From Sciurus carolinensis (taxonomy: Eukaryota > Chordata > Mammalia > Rodentia > Sciuridae), in contig NC_062213.1 of the NCBI RefSeq assembly GCF_902686445.1, positions 9,359,241 through 9,423,240 of the forward strand: 64,000 bases of DNA, read 5' to 3'. How positions within the stretch are numbered: the first letter of the stretch is position 1; each line of letters begins with the position of its first letter. A program made the position numbers and the translations under genes. The notes under the pieces are model-generated. The model was not told where the DNA came from. It saw only the letters and a program-made list of their open reading frames with translations, and made no database searches. Below are positions 10,435-21,404 of this stretch, in pieces.

Positions 10435-10828
10435 GGGAAAGCCGAGCCGATTCCGGCGGGAGGGGCGCAAGGGAGCGCGGGGCGCAGAGGGCGGGCGCGG
10501 GGCGGAGGAAGGGGAGGGCCGCGCGCCGAGGAGGCGGTGGCCGGGCTCTGGCGCGCCCCGCTCGCGGCCCCGCCGGCCACGGGAGGCGGCCCCTCGGCGG
10601 TCGCCCCGCCTCCCGCTCCCGTTACACCCGGGGGAAGGTGTTCCCGAGGCCGCTCCCATCCTCACCCCGCCTCCCACTTCCCCGGCTCAAGCCTCAGCCG
10701 GCGGAGCCCCACTATGCCAGACAGTTTCGACACTTTGCAAAGACAAAGAGCCCTAGACCAGAGGGAGGAGAAAGAAGAGGAGGAAAAGGAGGAGAGGAAG
10801 GAGGAAGAGGCTCTGTGAGCCGGGCCGG
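10435..10828 (+). other. Candidate non-coding first exon
   Basis: Seen: the splice donor CCGG|GTGAGT puts the exon end at 10,828. A second, weaker donor, GTG|GTGAGT, lies 89 bases on, after 10,917. The TATA-like element at 10,404 would place a start near 10,435, but CpG-island promoters usually start at scattered sites. The exon carries no ATG frame open through the donor; its only clear ATG frame closes at 10,818. It is therefore read as 5' UTR, with translation starting in a later exon beyond the window. The gene is not identified. Confidence reflects good promoter and donor signals but no transcript evidence. Confidence 0.5.
10714..10818 (+). other. Upstream ORF, 34 codons
   Basis: ATG at 10,714 opens a frame starting MPDSFDTLQRQRALDQ. 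It becomes almost wholly Glu/Lys/Arg from a GAGGAAGAGG purine run and stops at 10,818, ten bases before the splice donor. The base before ATG-3 (ACT ATG C) is an A at -3, a fair initiation context. If transcribed it would act as a 5'-UTR uORF that could dampen translation of the main frame. The peptide resembles no family known to me. Confidence 0.3.
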
Positions 10829-12482
10829 GTGAGTATTCGGGACGCCCCCGTCTTATGTACTCTTCGGAACCCCCTCGGTATCCAAAGCCGGGAAACTCTA
10901 GCGTGTCTCCAGCCGTGGTGAGTGTGCGCGCCAAGCCGAAAACTGCTCCGGGTGCGCGGGGACTGCGTCCGCGCGAGTTGGGGTTCGGGCAGTTTCCTGT
11001 GTGTTCTTCTAGTGCAGGGGTGATTGCCCGGACCCGGGAACAGAGGGGTAGGGAGGGGACTAGGAGGGTGTGACAATGGAGGTGGGAATGAAGACCCCAG
11101 GCACCGGGAGGAAGACACCGGTAGGGAAACCCGGTCCCTGGCCGCGACTACCACCTGGGTGTTTGGGAGAGGAAGGTATGGGAGGAGACTCGGGCTGGGG
11201 TCTCCAGAGCTTACTGGAGGAACCGCCGGGAGCTCAGCAGTAAGCCTACAGCAGTCTGGGGCAGCGGTCCCCGTAGCGGCCCCAGTGACATTGCGCCCGA
11301 CACCGGTTGGATCTACCCCGCCCGCGCCGGGGGCGAAGAGACCCCTAGGCGCGGCGGGTCTCCGGTGCTTTAGAGCGGAGCCGGGGTCTTCAGCTGGGAC
11401 ACCGCGGGGGCGCGCAGAGGCCACTGGTGACCCGGACCAGAGGCGCTGGGACAGTATCCGGATCCAGGCTCCCAATCCGCTGTGAGCAGGCGCAGACTCA
11501 GGTGGAGGCTATCAGCTCCCGGGACGCCTCTAGCCTAGGCTGCTCCAGATCCGGGGGAGAAGTTGGCGCCTGGGACGGGTCAGCTGGATGTGGCGTGGTG
11601 GGAAGTGGGCGATTCGGGTGGGCAGAGGGATCACGGCGGCAGTAGTGGTGTTGGTGGCAACTCGAAACTCTGAGTCCTCCCCAACCCCGTTAGGCGCCGC
11701 AGCTGCCAAGAAATAATGTGACAAAAGTTAGCAACTTGTCTGCGTCTCTAACGTGTGTGACCTGCGCGAGCAGGGTCCGCCCCTTGTAGGAGTGCACAGG
11801 GGTGGAGAATAGTGACAGAGTTGGTGGGGGTACAGCTAGTTCGAAATCGGGACGGTGGCGCAACTTTCAGCCTGAGTGTTGGAGAGTGACCTTGCGGGAG
11901 GCAGCGACGCTGAACTTGAGATGGGGATTGAGGCAGCGCCCCAGCTTGGCACAGATAAACCTTCGCCTTGGCCCTGTGGTCAGGTCTCCTAGAAAAGGGT
12001 GTCAGGATCAGCCGGGCTCTGTACGCTGGAGCTGAGTCTCCCCTCTCTCCTACGCTAGGGTCCTATCCCGCGCCTACCACGCATCCGGCTTGGTGGCGCT
12101 GGGCTAGGGGGCACGTGCGGGCCCAGAAACGCGCGAGTGTGTGGAGGCTGGGTCGGCCACTGCGTCTCGTGGGCCAGGCGAGTCCCGCAGAGGGAGACAG
12201 CCCTGACTCTGAGGGCAGGGACAAGCTCGCCGCGTCGCCGCATCAGACATTCGCCAGGTTTTCACGTGTGATTCCGGGGACCTCTCGCAGTTCTTGGCTT
12301 ATCGCCCTCGCGGGTCCCCACGCCCAGCGATTTGTGCCGAGAAGGTTCCCCAGGGCGACAGCGAACGCCCACCCCCGCTCTGCGGCTGAGTGGGGGCGGG
12401 GAAGGGGAGAGATGGGGAGATCTTCGCTAGCGGGAAAATGGCGAGAGCAGGGAACGAGAGTGCCCAGTCGCCGCCATCGCAT

Positions 12483-12520
12483 CTGGCACACAGTAGGTGC
12501 AAACACTCTTCATTGAAAAG
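12483..12520 (+). repeat. L2/MIR 3'-end fragment
   Basis: TCTGGCACACAGTAGGTGC then CTTCATTGAA matches the CTGGCACATAGTAGG ... terminal pattern. It marks the drop-off of the CpG island. Confidence 0.5.
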
Positions 12521-12764
12521 GCCACTCCGATAGGAGGTGCTGGCAGGGGCCCGACACCCCTTCTCTCCTTCCCCTCCCCATTTCTACCACTGAGTTCAAA
12601 TTCACATATTTGGTCTAGCCCTCCGGCTTCTGGACGTGCCTTGAGTACCTACTGCGTGCCACACTCCACTCCAGTTACGTTCCTAGAAGCTGCGGGCGGT
12701 GCCCCCTGGTTTTCTTTCCCGGGTGCTGCGGGAGAGCGCCCCGGGCTCGAAAACGCAAAGTGCA

Positions 12765-12778
12765 CTGCCCCCTGCTGG
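12765..12778 (-). promoter_or_regulatory. CTCF-type motif
   Basis: On the minus strand the sequence is CCAGCAGGGGGCAG, a full match to the core consensus CCASYAGRKGGCRS. Flanking CpGs are few. Its place at the right edge of the CpG island is typical for CTCF near promoters. Occupancy cannot be judged from sequence. Confidence 0.6.
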
Positions 12779-13017
12779 CTACTGTGGAAACTGCCGCCCG
12801 GCTCTGCGGTGCGGAAGGGGCCTGGAGGCCTGAGGCAGAGTCACACTGCACCTTCCTGTACTTCCCCTTCCTACCCAAACCCGGGGGGGTCGATTTTCCG
12901 AAATCTCATGATTGACTGAAATGATTCACCTGATTTCACCATGCTGCACCTCCTGCCTCTGCCAGGATCCGGTGCCAAGTAGGGTCTCTTCTTGTCTCCT
13001 GTCATCTGTCTCTGTCT

Positions 13018-13100
13018 CTCTGACTTTGAGCATGAGACTTAACTTCCCACAGCCTCAGTTTCCGTATCTGTAAATTGAGTCCATTACTATGATCTCCAAA
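13018..13100 (+). repeat. MIR core (sense)
   Basis: GAGACTTAACTTCCCACAGCCTCAGTTTCC then TATCTGTAAATTGAGTCC and TACTATGATC is a clear MIR core. Confidence 0.8.
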
Positions 13101-13136
13101 CTGTGTCCTGAAAAATAGGTATTCCACATAAAACTG

Positions 13137-13200
13137 AGTGTGTGAATAGGTGTGCACTGTGTACACGTATGTTCAACACATGTGTTTGTGTGCATGTGCC
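13137..13200. repeat. Degenerate (TG)n-rich stretch
   Basis: GTGTGTGAATAGGTGTGCAC and TGTGTTTGTGTGCATGTG: alternating purine-pyrimidine DNA, an old decayed dinucleotide repeat. Confidence 0.5.
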
Positions 13201-13993
13201 CCGACCTCAGGTCTGGGCAGCAGGAGTTCCACCACGCCGTTTCTGCTGAGTAAAGAAATGAAAGGATGAATAGAAGGCTCCTTCTACCGCCTTTCTGAGA
13301 TTGCACGGGTCCTGACCTTTGCTCCCCTGCATGTCACTGTTGGCATCGCCCGGTCAAGCAAGACCAGGACAGGGCTGAGCAGGGGCTTCACCTCACCTTC
13401 CCAGACTGGAGGCCACAGTAGCTACTGGGCTCGGGGGTGAAGGGAAGTGTGGCTGGAAGTGATGGCAGAGTGTGGCATTGGGGGTGGATTCAGCTCTCCA
13501 CAGCAGCAGGCAGAAGCCAACTTGAGTGTGTCTGGTGGCCATGGACAGGGCTGTGTTCCCTCGTGCAGGATCAGGCCTCCTGCCCTGTCTACACTCCTGA
13601 AATCTGGGGACTGTCACCAATATTGGGAGCCCTCAGACCATGCCCCTGGCATAGGGGAGCAAGTCCATGTGTGGGCCTGGCAGTGAGGGTGTAGTCAGAC
13701 TTCATGCCAGGTGGCTCTGTCTCCCCTCCAAGCAGCCCCCCAGTCCAGGCCTGCATCCGAGAGATAAGCCATGGCAAACCCCCAGGGAGGAGGCTTGGGA
13801 TGACTGGCCTTCTGAGCCTCCTGGTCAGTTTACCTGGCACCTTGCTGGGGTGGCCCCTGATAAGAGGTTGCTGACTCCAAGGAATTGTCTGTGGATAGAT
13901 CCAGAGGGATCCAAACTTCCACTCTTAGCTCAGCCTCTCCCATGCCACAGAGCAACCAAGAAAGATAAAACTGACTGGTCATTTGTCCTTACA

Positions 13994-14292
13994 TAGTAGT
14001 ACTTTATCCTCCGTATGTTCCGAGACCCCAGAAACCTCAGAGAGCCAGCTGTCCATGCACAGGCACTCTTAGATGTACAAAGTTGTGATAGACGTCATAA
14101 ATTAGGACAGTAAAAGAGGAACAATAACTACTAACAAGAGAGACCATTTATAACAATACACTGCAATATAAGTTGTTGAAAATTTACAAATTGTTTACTT
14201 CTAGAATTTTCCATTTAGTAGTTTTGGAATTCGGTTGATTGCAAGTAACTGAAACTGGGGAAGTGAAACCATGATGGGGGACTTCTGTAGTG
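13994..14292. mobile_element. Tigger-family non-autonomous DNA transposon
   Basis: The left end TAGTAGTACTTTATCCTCCG and the right end CATGATGGGGGACTTCTGTAG are degenerate copies of the Tigger terminal repeat CAGTAGTCCCCCCTTATCC. Inside, ATAAATTAGGACAGTAAAAGAG and AACAATAACTACTAACAAG match the A/T-rich body of these elements, and AGTAACTGAAACTGGGGAAG precedes the right end. About 300 bp, no transposase. Confidence 0.75.
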
Positions 14293-15274
14293 CTTTGTGG
14301 TGAGTCCTGGACATGTGTGTGCACAGGACTTCACAGGCCCACCGAGAGCCGGCCCGGGCATGAAGAATTCTAGAATAAGGCTTATGCACAGCTTATTCAA
14401 TTGTGTGACCCGTAGGGAAACTTCTGCAGCCCTGCTTGCAACCTGGGACTCTGAGAGCCCTCTCCAGCTCTGCTTTGGTCACAGGAGCCCAGATGTGGGC
14501 TGTGAGAACCGGCATTTGAGTCCCTCTGCTAGTGCTGGGTTGCTTTGCAGCTTGGCACCCAAGCAACTCTGGGCTCTGGGTCTGTTTCATTCTGCAAAAT
14601 GAGAGGCTCTGCAGTTCTGTTGACAGTCACCTTTAAAGCTCCATTAAAGCTTTCCTTTGTAAAGACAGGCCCCACCTCCTTTATTTTGCTACAAATTCCT
14701 CCTCAAAACCCGCCTGGCATTGCAGGCCTGACTGGGGAGACTGGACTGGCCACTACACAGTGCCAAGAGCATCCCTCCTCTCACACACAGGTGGCTCTGG
14801 ACCTCTGGGAGCCCACACTCACTTGACGAAGTCGTTTTCTAGCAATTCTCAACACTGGGTTTTGAAAGATGGCCCAGAAGTTTCAGACACTGAGGTCTGA
14901 AACCTGACGAGGCTGTGCGATGCCAGCGCACTTGGGGACTTCCAAGTGATACATTTTACAAAGAGGAACCTGGTGACCTCACCAGGCCTAGCTTGTTCCT
15001 ATCTGTGAGCTACAAATGACCTTAGAAATCATTTTGTTTAAACTGTTTTGCTTTCATGCAAAACTAGGAGGTCCAGAGGGAACATCCCCAGGACTGTTCG
15101 GGACAGAGCTAGTGGGTTAACCCTTTGTGCCCCCTCTTCCCCAATCCCACACTTTTCCATGCATTTGAGCCATGGTTTGGTTTCCTTGGTGGGAACCGAC
15201 CTATCCGGGAAGGCTGGGACTTGGCAGCTTGTTTGGCTTTGGTGAGGTGGTGGCTGGATAGTTTTGGTTTCAGC
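14293..15274. other. No gene seen; one weak MIR
   Basis: A weak sense MIR is readable at about 14,520-14,620 (GGGTCTGTTTCATTCTGCAAAATGAG). The rest shows no recognisable exon, RNA gene or repeat. Confidence 0.45.
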
Positions 15275-15375
15275 TCAGCCTGCATTTCTTGGGAGCTTAT
15301 TTTGCGCAGGAAGCTTGCAACGTGCTGGAATACAGGTGTGGAAAAACACACAGTCCTTGTCCTCTTGCCTTCCTA
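15275..15375 (-). repeat. L2 fragment (antisense)
   Basis: CATTTCTTGGGAGCTTATTTTGCGCAGG, GTGCTGGAATACAGGTGTGG and CAGTCCTTGTCCTC follow antisense L2: TTTATTGAGCGCCTACT, GTGCTGGGGATACAG, GGTCCCTGCCCTC. Confidence 0.55.
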
Positions 15376-16882
15376 GAGGCCCCAGTGAGCTGGGGAGGTG
15401 CAAGGGGACCTGGAGAGTTCTGCCTGGTGGTTTGTATTAAGAATTCAAATCTGCATGTGCCGAGATGGGGTACAAGGGAGAGGTTCCCTCTGCCTCGAGG
15501 GCCCACAGAAGGATTCCTGGGGGAGACAAAGCCCTGAGAACTTGGGGTTTCCTCTGGAGAGGAGTCAGTCTGTGACACAGCAAAGACATTTTCTCGATTT
15601 TGTGTCCTGTGTGGGTAAGAAAAATAAAAGTCGAACAACAGATTGCTGACAGGCCTTTCCGCGAGTCTGAAGAGGCAGGGACCTGGGGGTTGGAGGGCTC
15701 CGGTGTGGGTGTGTCCTGATCTCTTACTGGCTGGTGTGGGATGGGCACGTTACGGGGCTATGTTCCCAGCCTCCAGCGGACCACTGTTACAGCCCAGCCA
15801 GCCGGCTGGGCATCCAGAGTGTGGCCTCAGAGAGATCTCTTGGGAAACTGTGGCTGTTTACTGTTTGCTTTAAAAACTAGGGCCTAATGCTTTATTTTGA
15901 ATACTTATTCTTATCATTTGTCTCCAATTTGAGTAGCTGATGTGGGAGGATGAGGTTTAAGGGCAGGATGGGCAGTGGGTAGGAACAGCACCAGGTTTAC
16001 GGGGGTATCACCGCAGGTCTGAGGTGGGCCAGACCCTGCACCTCTGTGTACCAGGTTTGCAGGGCAGATGGTCTCACCCTGGCTTGCAGGTCCTGAGGGA
16101 GAGGAAGCTTGGGAGAATTCAGATGCGGGAGACCCCAGAGCCTCCTGCCTTCCAGCTGAATTAAGTCTGTTGATCAGAGGAAGTGGCTGTGTGGGACATG
16201 ACATCAGCACAGAGCCTGTGCAGAATGCAGGAGTGGACAGGTGTCAGGACCTTCTAGAAAGCTCATAGAAAAACACTGGAAGGAGGAGGCTAGTTCTAAG
16301 GTCAAGTGGCTTGTTAATGACCTTCCTTGAAGGAGCAAGGCCTCAGGGCTGGTCGCAGCTGCATGCTGTTCTCATTCCTATGGGTTGTGTGAAACCTTTA
16401 AAATGTCTTTTTCCCTGAGGCAGAACACAGAGAATTACTAATTAGCCAGAACAGGGGCCTACGAGCTGCCCAAAAGCCAGCTGTTACCAGGTGGCCTCGG
16501 GCACCTGAGGCACTGGCCTAGCTGGCCAGCAAGGCTCTGACTGGAGTCAAGTTTGAGGCCCTGGGTGGGCTCCGTCTGTTGTGGGTACGCTGGACAGCAG
16601 GTGGGGAGGGCTTTGGTATCAGGATATTTCTCAATCGGGGGCCGCCTGGGCAGGGAAACCCCTGCACTCTAGTCCTGAGCCAGCCCACCTGCTCCTGGCT
16701 GGGGGCCTTGGACCCTTCACTTACTGTCCTGGGCCCTTGGTTTCCTAAGCAGGGGATGGCAGTGTCAGGGCCCACCATGCCCTGCCACAGGGAGCAGGCA
16801 GGAGCCCCCAGCTGGACCAGGCCTTGCTGAGAATAGTGTAGTGGTGCCCACTTTGTACAGTTTAGAGTGTGCCCGGGTTTAG
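15376..16882. other. No gene seen
   Basis: Unique GC-rich DNA. Open frames such as 16,518-16,970 (minus) have no domain, and their composition follows the local base content. Confidence 0.5.
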
Positions 16883-16892
16883 ATACCCTGTG

Positions 16893-17022
16893 AGGGGGCT
16901 GGAGCCGTAGCTCAGTGGTGGAGTGCTTGCCTCGCACACGTGTGGTACTGAGTTCCATCTTCAGCACCACATAAAAATAAACAAAAGCATTGTGTCCATA
17001 TACAACTTAAATGTATTTTAAA
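16893..17022 (+). mobile_element. ID SINE with intact target-site duplication
   Basis: The body starts at GGGGGCTGGAG (16,894), then CCGTAGCTCAGTGGTGGAG (A box), CTTGCCTCGCACACG and TGAGTTCCATCTTCAGCACC (B box). The tail ACATAAAAATAAACAAAAGC ... TTTTAAA follows. The 10-bp ATACCCTGTG stands directly before (16,883-16,892) and after it (17,023-17,032). The clean duplication indicates a relatively recent insertion by the L1 machinery. Confidence 0.92.
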
Positions 17023-17419
17023 ATACCCTGTGGGTATGGGTTTCAGCAGGAGAGAGACCTCTGCCCCTCACCCATCCCCCCGCAGAGGTGCGGGAGGATG
17101 AAATCTACCAGCTCAACCTGGTCTAGCTCTCTGCACAGGAGCGGGCCTACCAGCAGCCAGGGCAGAGAGCGCTTCGGGGCAGGGTGGAGTGACATCAGGA
17201 GTAGGCCTGGAGGGTGGCCTGAGAGATAAGGTGCACCAGCCCCGGGGTAGGTGGTCCTAAGATTCCCAACTGTCAGGTGAGAAGCCCAAGGAACTGACCT
17301 AAGTCATTAAACCCTCGCCTAAGGCCACACAACTGGTGGAAACCCAGGGTTTAACCTGTGGTGTTTGAACTGTCCTAGTAAACGAAGTGCATCAAATGTA
17401 TGATATTATTAAGACCCTT

Positions 17420-17757
17420 TTGGGTTAGTTTTCTGTTGCTATATCAAAATATCAGAGGGTGGGTAATTTGTAAAGAAAAGAGCTTTTTTAGCTCATAGTT
17501 TGGGAGGCTGAAAGTCCAAAGAGTGTGGCATAAGCTCAGGTGAGGGCCCCTGACTGATTCGCCTCGTGGGCAGTGGGCTATGGCTGGACCCCCGTGAGGG
17601 AGCCAGCACATGGAGACAACAGTGGGGAGGGGCGATCTCGGGAACGCCCCTGAGGCCCCACTTCTGAAAGATCCCCCCACTTCTTAACATCACCCCATTG
17701 GGGACCAAGCTTCCAACACAGGAACCCTTGGGGACACCCTCAGACCACACTCCTGCC
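17420..17757 (-). mobile_element. MaLR-type solitary LTR (antisense)
   Basis: Read on plus: TTAGTTTTCTGTTGCTATATC, AGAGGGTGGGTAATTTGTAAAG, TTTGGGAGGCTGAAAGTCC, CATCACCCCATTGGGGACC, then GGGGACACCCTCAGACC. This is the complement of a MaLR LTR and differs from the copies at 434 and 6238, so it is another subfamily. Confidence 0.7.
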
Positions 17758-18214
17758 AAAGCAGACCCTATTGACATTTCGAAGCCGGGCGGAAAGGCTT
17801 CAGGTTGGAGGTTTGCCAGGGTTTCAGGGAGGGGCTGCCACCCCCGTGAGCAGACTCCCTGCCTCCCCTGTGCCTCAGGTTCCTCTGACGTCCAGAGGAT
17901 GTGTTTTGTACAGTCTTTGTGAAAAATGGGCAGCTTGATTGATTAGGAATTTAGCGTAGATGCTGAGGCACGAGGGTTGCTCAGCAGACGCTCGTTCTTA
18001 CTCCTGAGCTGGCCGGAGTGGGGTGGGCTGAGCTTCCTCAGGCCTGTCAGTCTGTTCACATCCCAATGCTATTCTTGGAATATTTGTATGTTAAGAGTTT
18101 CTGGGAATGCTTGGAACAGTTATTCTGATTATGTCTGTGTGGGTATCTTTTCTCTAAAATACATCAAAGGTATCTTACCAGTTAAATCTTTGAGAGAATA
18201 TAAGAGTTAAAATT

Positions 18215-18720
18215 CAGATCAACTGAGAACAAAAGAGCATTAATTCCCAATTGTTTGGCAGAATTAAAAGAGCATTACAAATGACTTTTGGAAAGTTCAC
18301 ATTTTGTTTTGCAAGAAAGTACTTTCTCTGAATGTCACTAGGTACAGTTAAAAAAAAAAAATCCAAACCCAAACAGATAGCATTCTAATAGATTTTGCTG
18401 CTTTTACAAACAAAACAAAACAGAATCCATTTGAATCCACAGTGAACTCATGGACTAGAGTGGCTAAAAATTCCCTTCATGCGTATTTACTTAGCAGAGA
18501 ACTCTTGAGAAAAACCCAACCAGAAAATCACCACCAAAGCAAATCAAGCTACTTCTCTGAGAAGATGAAATGACTCCAAAATATGGTTTCATGCCCCCAA
18601 AGCCTGAAAGAACTGCAGATGAAAAAGGAAAGTCCATCTAATTGGGCATTTACCTTTTCAGAAATGAAAGTGGAAAGAAAAGAATGTAACAAAACAAAAC
18701 ACACACACAACCCTTTGCTT
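18215..18720. promoter_or_regulatory. A/T-rich non-repetitive island, possible regulatory element
   Basis: About 500 bp of clearly A/T-rich, apparently unique sequence inside a GC-rich region. It lacks SINE, LINE or LTR signatures apart from a 12-base A run near 18,349. AP-1-like TGACTCC (near 18,570) and several TAATT/AATTA cores are present. Whether it is conserved is unknown; function is inference only. Confidence 0.25.
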
Positions 18721-20034
18721 AGATCCTTAGAAGTCTAGAGCTGAGCCCAAGATAAATCTCCCAAATTTGTCTGGCCAAGTCATGAAGGGCTCCACTGTCC
18801 CTCCTCCCTACCGTGTCCTGTAGCCCTGCCCCAGCACAGAGGTCCCGAGGGCGAGAGTTGAGACACCCTGGAAGCCACGGAGGGCATCCCGGGCCCTCTG
18901 CGTCTGCTGCCAGCCCCTGCGTGGCCCTGGCTCAGCTCTTCCAAGTGCTAGCCTGGAACGAGGGTCCTGCCATTGTACAGATACAGACATGGCTTCCAAG
19001 TGGATGCTGTTTTGTAAAGTAGCAAAATCTTTGAGAATGTTACCTGTTTGGGACTGGAGTTTAGCAAGGCCACACAGGCTCACTCTGTTGGGCCCTCCGG
19101 GCAGGAATTAGGCACACTTTGGACAGCCCGTGGCCATGAGGCACACCTGCACCTAGGCCACCAGCCCCCGCCACCCTCCCCGCCGGCACAGGTGAGGAGG
19201 GAAGCTCTGCCAGAGGACCTGCCCAGCACCAGGCCAGTGGCTGGGAAAGGGCAGGTGTGTCCTCCTGCCCCAGGAGCACGGGCCTTCATCCCAGCACCCT
19301 GACCGGGCGTGAACGCCCCACCCACCCCTCATAACACAACCAAGTCCAGCTGCTGGGACCAAGACTTGGTCATCGCAAGGATGCAGCAGCCCAAGCGCAC
19401 ACACTGCCATTCACAGGCCATGTCACCAAGTTCCGGATGAGCTGGAACCGGAGGCAAGCTTGGCCAGGGACCAGCTCAGCCCTAGCAAGCCCTGGCGTGG
19501 CAGGGCAGGCTGGGGCGAAGAGGCTAGTTCCAGGGCTGTGCTGGTGAGCAGGCCATCACATGGACCCTGGGAGGTCAAGGAAGAACTGGCCCATTTGGTT
19601 AGGCAGCTCGCCCTGTCTTGTATTTGTTCTGCATGTGAATGGATTGTTTCTCAGGAGAGAAGAGTCAGCTGCTGGGTGGAACCAAAGCCCAGGAACAGAG
19701 GCCAGGAGGCTGGAGAGAGCCGAGGGAGTGGAGGAAGCCCCGGCGGCCAACAGGGGAGGCGCAGTTTTGGGGGTTAAACTGATGAACCTCAGGGAGCAGA
19801 GGTAACTGTGGGCAAACTCTGAGCAAGGTTTCACAGAAAGCGATCCAGAGGCGTTGGGGTTTAACTGCGGAGTGGGCCTGCAGGTGGCCTGGGCTCCTGT
19901 CCATCTGCTCGGGGCCCACTATCAGCTCCGCACCCCGGCCAGGCCAGGTGACCTGCTCCCCTTGCCAGGGCTTCTCGTCCCTCTGACCTGGCGCCCCTTT
20001 TCTTGCGGCAGCCCTCTAAGGCCCGTGTTGGGGC
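18721..20034. other. No gene seen
   Basis: GC-rich unique sequence. Many overlapping chance frames lie on both strands between 18,800 and 20,000, none with a known domain. Confidence 0.5.
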
Positions 20035-20140
20035 TTTTTCCTAATCCCATTTACAGATGTGGAAACTGGGGCTTGGAGAGGGTAGGTCACAAAATTAAGG
20101 TCACACAGCCACAAAGTGGCAGAACCAGAAAAGCACTCCA
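20035..20140 (-). repeat. MIR (antisense)
   Basis: ATCCCATTTACAGATGTGGAAACTGGGGC, AGGTCACAAAATTAAGGTCACACAGCC and AAGTGGCAGAACCAG: a textbook antisense MIR core. Confidence 0.88.
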
Positions 20141-21404
20141 TTAGTGTCCAGAGCCCAGGCCACCAGCACCGTGCTGTGGAATTCACAGGCCACCCACAGG
20201 TCTCCGGCAGGGCAGGGGCAGGGCAGGTTCTCCAGGAGTCCCCTGCAGGATGCCAGGCCCAGCCCTGTCCTCCAGTGGCCACAGACCCAGTTGCGTGCTG
20301 CCCATTCTGGAATGAGGCCCTGGTGTCTCCGCACTTGCTGCCTCCCAAGTCAGAGCCCGCAGCCCCACACTCCAGAGCGGGGTCTCCAGTGGGACTGCTT
20401 CTGGTTCTCAGGTAGCCCTCAGGCCGCACCTGGCCTGTTAGGGTCTCACCTGACTGGAGATCTCCGCGTGGATTCTGCGTTACTGCCGGCAGGTGTTGCT
20501 CTTTGGAGTGGCCCTGGCACCTGGGCGTTGAGCACCATGAGCCCCCTGGGCTGGAGACCCGGATGGAGCAGCAAGGCCAGAGTCAACCTGGGTTTTGTAA
20601 GCTGAATTGTAAGAGTCACTGCTGCAACTTTAGAAGAGTCCTTTTTAAAATCTTCACAGTAGAGAGGACAGTTGTTCCCAGAACGAAGTGCTGTTAATCC
20701 CACCACTTGGTGGAGGGTTTCCAGGATAAAGACCTTTGCTTGGGAAACAGTGTCGCTGCCGTAGAGGAGAATGGCTTTGGGGGGTGAACGGGTGTTCCTA
20801 CAGCATAATCTCAGATTTTAAAGTTCAGTCTTCTGGCAGAAAAGGAAATTAAAACGAAGGGGGCATTAGGCAGGCAGTGTCCTCTCTGCCCACCTCCTAT
20901 GGGAACTTCGGATGGAAAACATGCCATACCCTGCCTGGTGGCTCATGAGTGGTTCCAGCCTCGAACCTGCTGCTGTTTTCCTCTCTGCCTGTGACATGAA
21001 CAAACTGAGCTGAGCAGACTCGGACCATGAACTCCAGCATTTTACAAATGACGCTGATCCCTCTACAACACCAAATATCCAGTCCAGGAGGAAGAACAGG
21101 CTGGCCAGAGGCAGTTTTGACTTTCGGACAGCCCTGCATGGTTGTCTGAAACCTGCGCTGGCCTGGGTTAGGGAGGTTCCCTCTTTTTCTCAGAACGAAG
21201 GGATCAAACCTGTGTTGGCTGGGGTGGGCTGGACTTGCGGGGCGTTGATTCAGTGATAGCAACTTACAGGTGTTACACGTTTAGGTGATGTGAAACAAAT
21301 AATTGTAAAATCTCAGTGCTTGCAAAGAGCCTCAGCTGTGCCCTTGTTTGAACTTCTACTCCGAGACTTCAATTACCATCCACTGAGTCATTGCCTCTTT
21401 TATT
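20141..21404. other. No gene seen
   Basis: Unique DNA. The frame at 20,897-21,262 (minus) and those at 20,116-20,605 have no recognisable motif. Confidence 0.5.

Larger units (their letters stand above)
9845..12480 (+). promoter_or_regulatory. Large CpG island (promoter region)
   Basis: CpG is strongly depleted on both sides but abundant here; in the core (10,280-10,700) it occurs about every six bases (for example 11 CpG in 10,441-10,500). Visible motifs include an E-box CACGTG at 10,387-10,392, a TATA-like CTATATTCGG at 10,404-10,413, GC-box sequences CCCCGCCTCCC at 10,604 and near 10,666, and GGGGGCGGGG at 12,392-12,401. Islands of this kind normally mark constitutive or developmental promoters. 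Direction is taken as plus from the splice donor at 10,828/10,829; divergent transcription cannot be excluded. Several long GC-rich open frames on both strands lie in it (for example 10,753-11,475 minus) and are treated as by-products of base composition. Confidence 0.85.

Noticed and set aside
10301..10756. Plus frames of 142-151 codons at the CpG-island core
   Set aside because: They begin upstream of the presumed start, overlap in several phases and are Arg/Gly/Ala/Pro rich. One begins at a GTG, which is not a normal eukaryotic start.
10753..11475. 240-codon minus frame in the CpG island
   Set aside because: GC-rich DNA lacks stop codons by composition; no domain, and plus frames of similar length overlap it.
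16893..17022. Possible tRNA gene (A and B boxes present)
   Set aside because: It is an ID SINE: no full cloverleaf, a long A/T tail and a target-site duplication.
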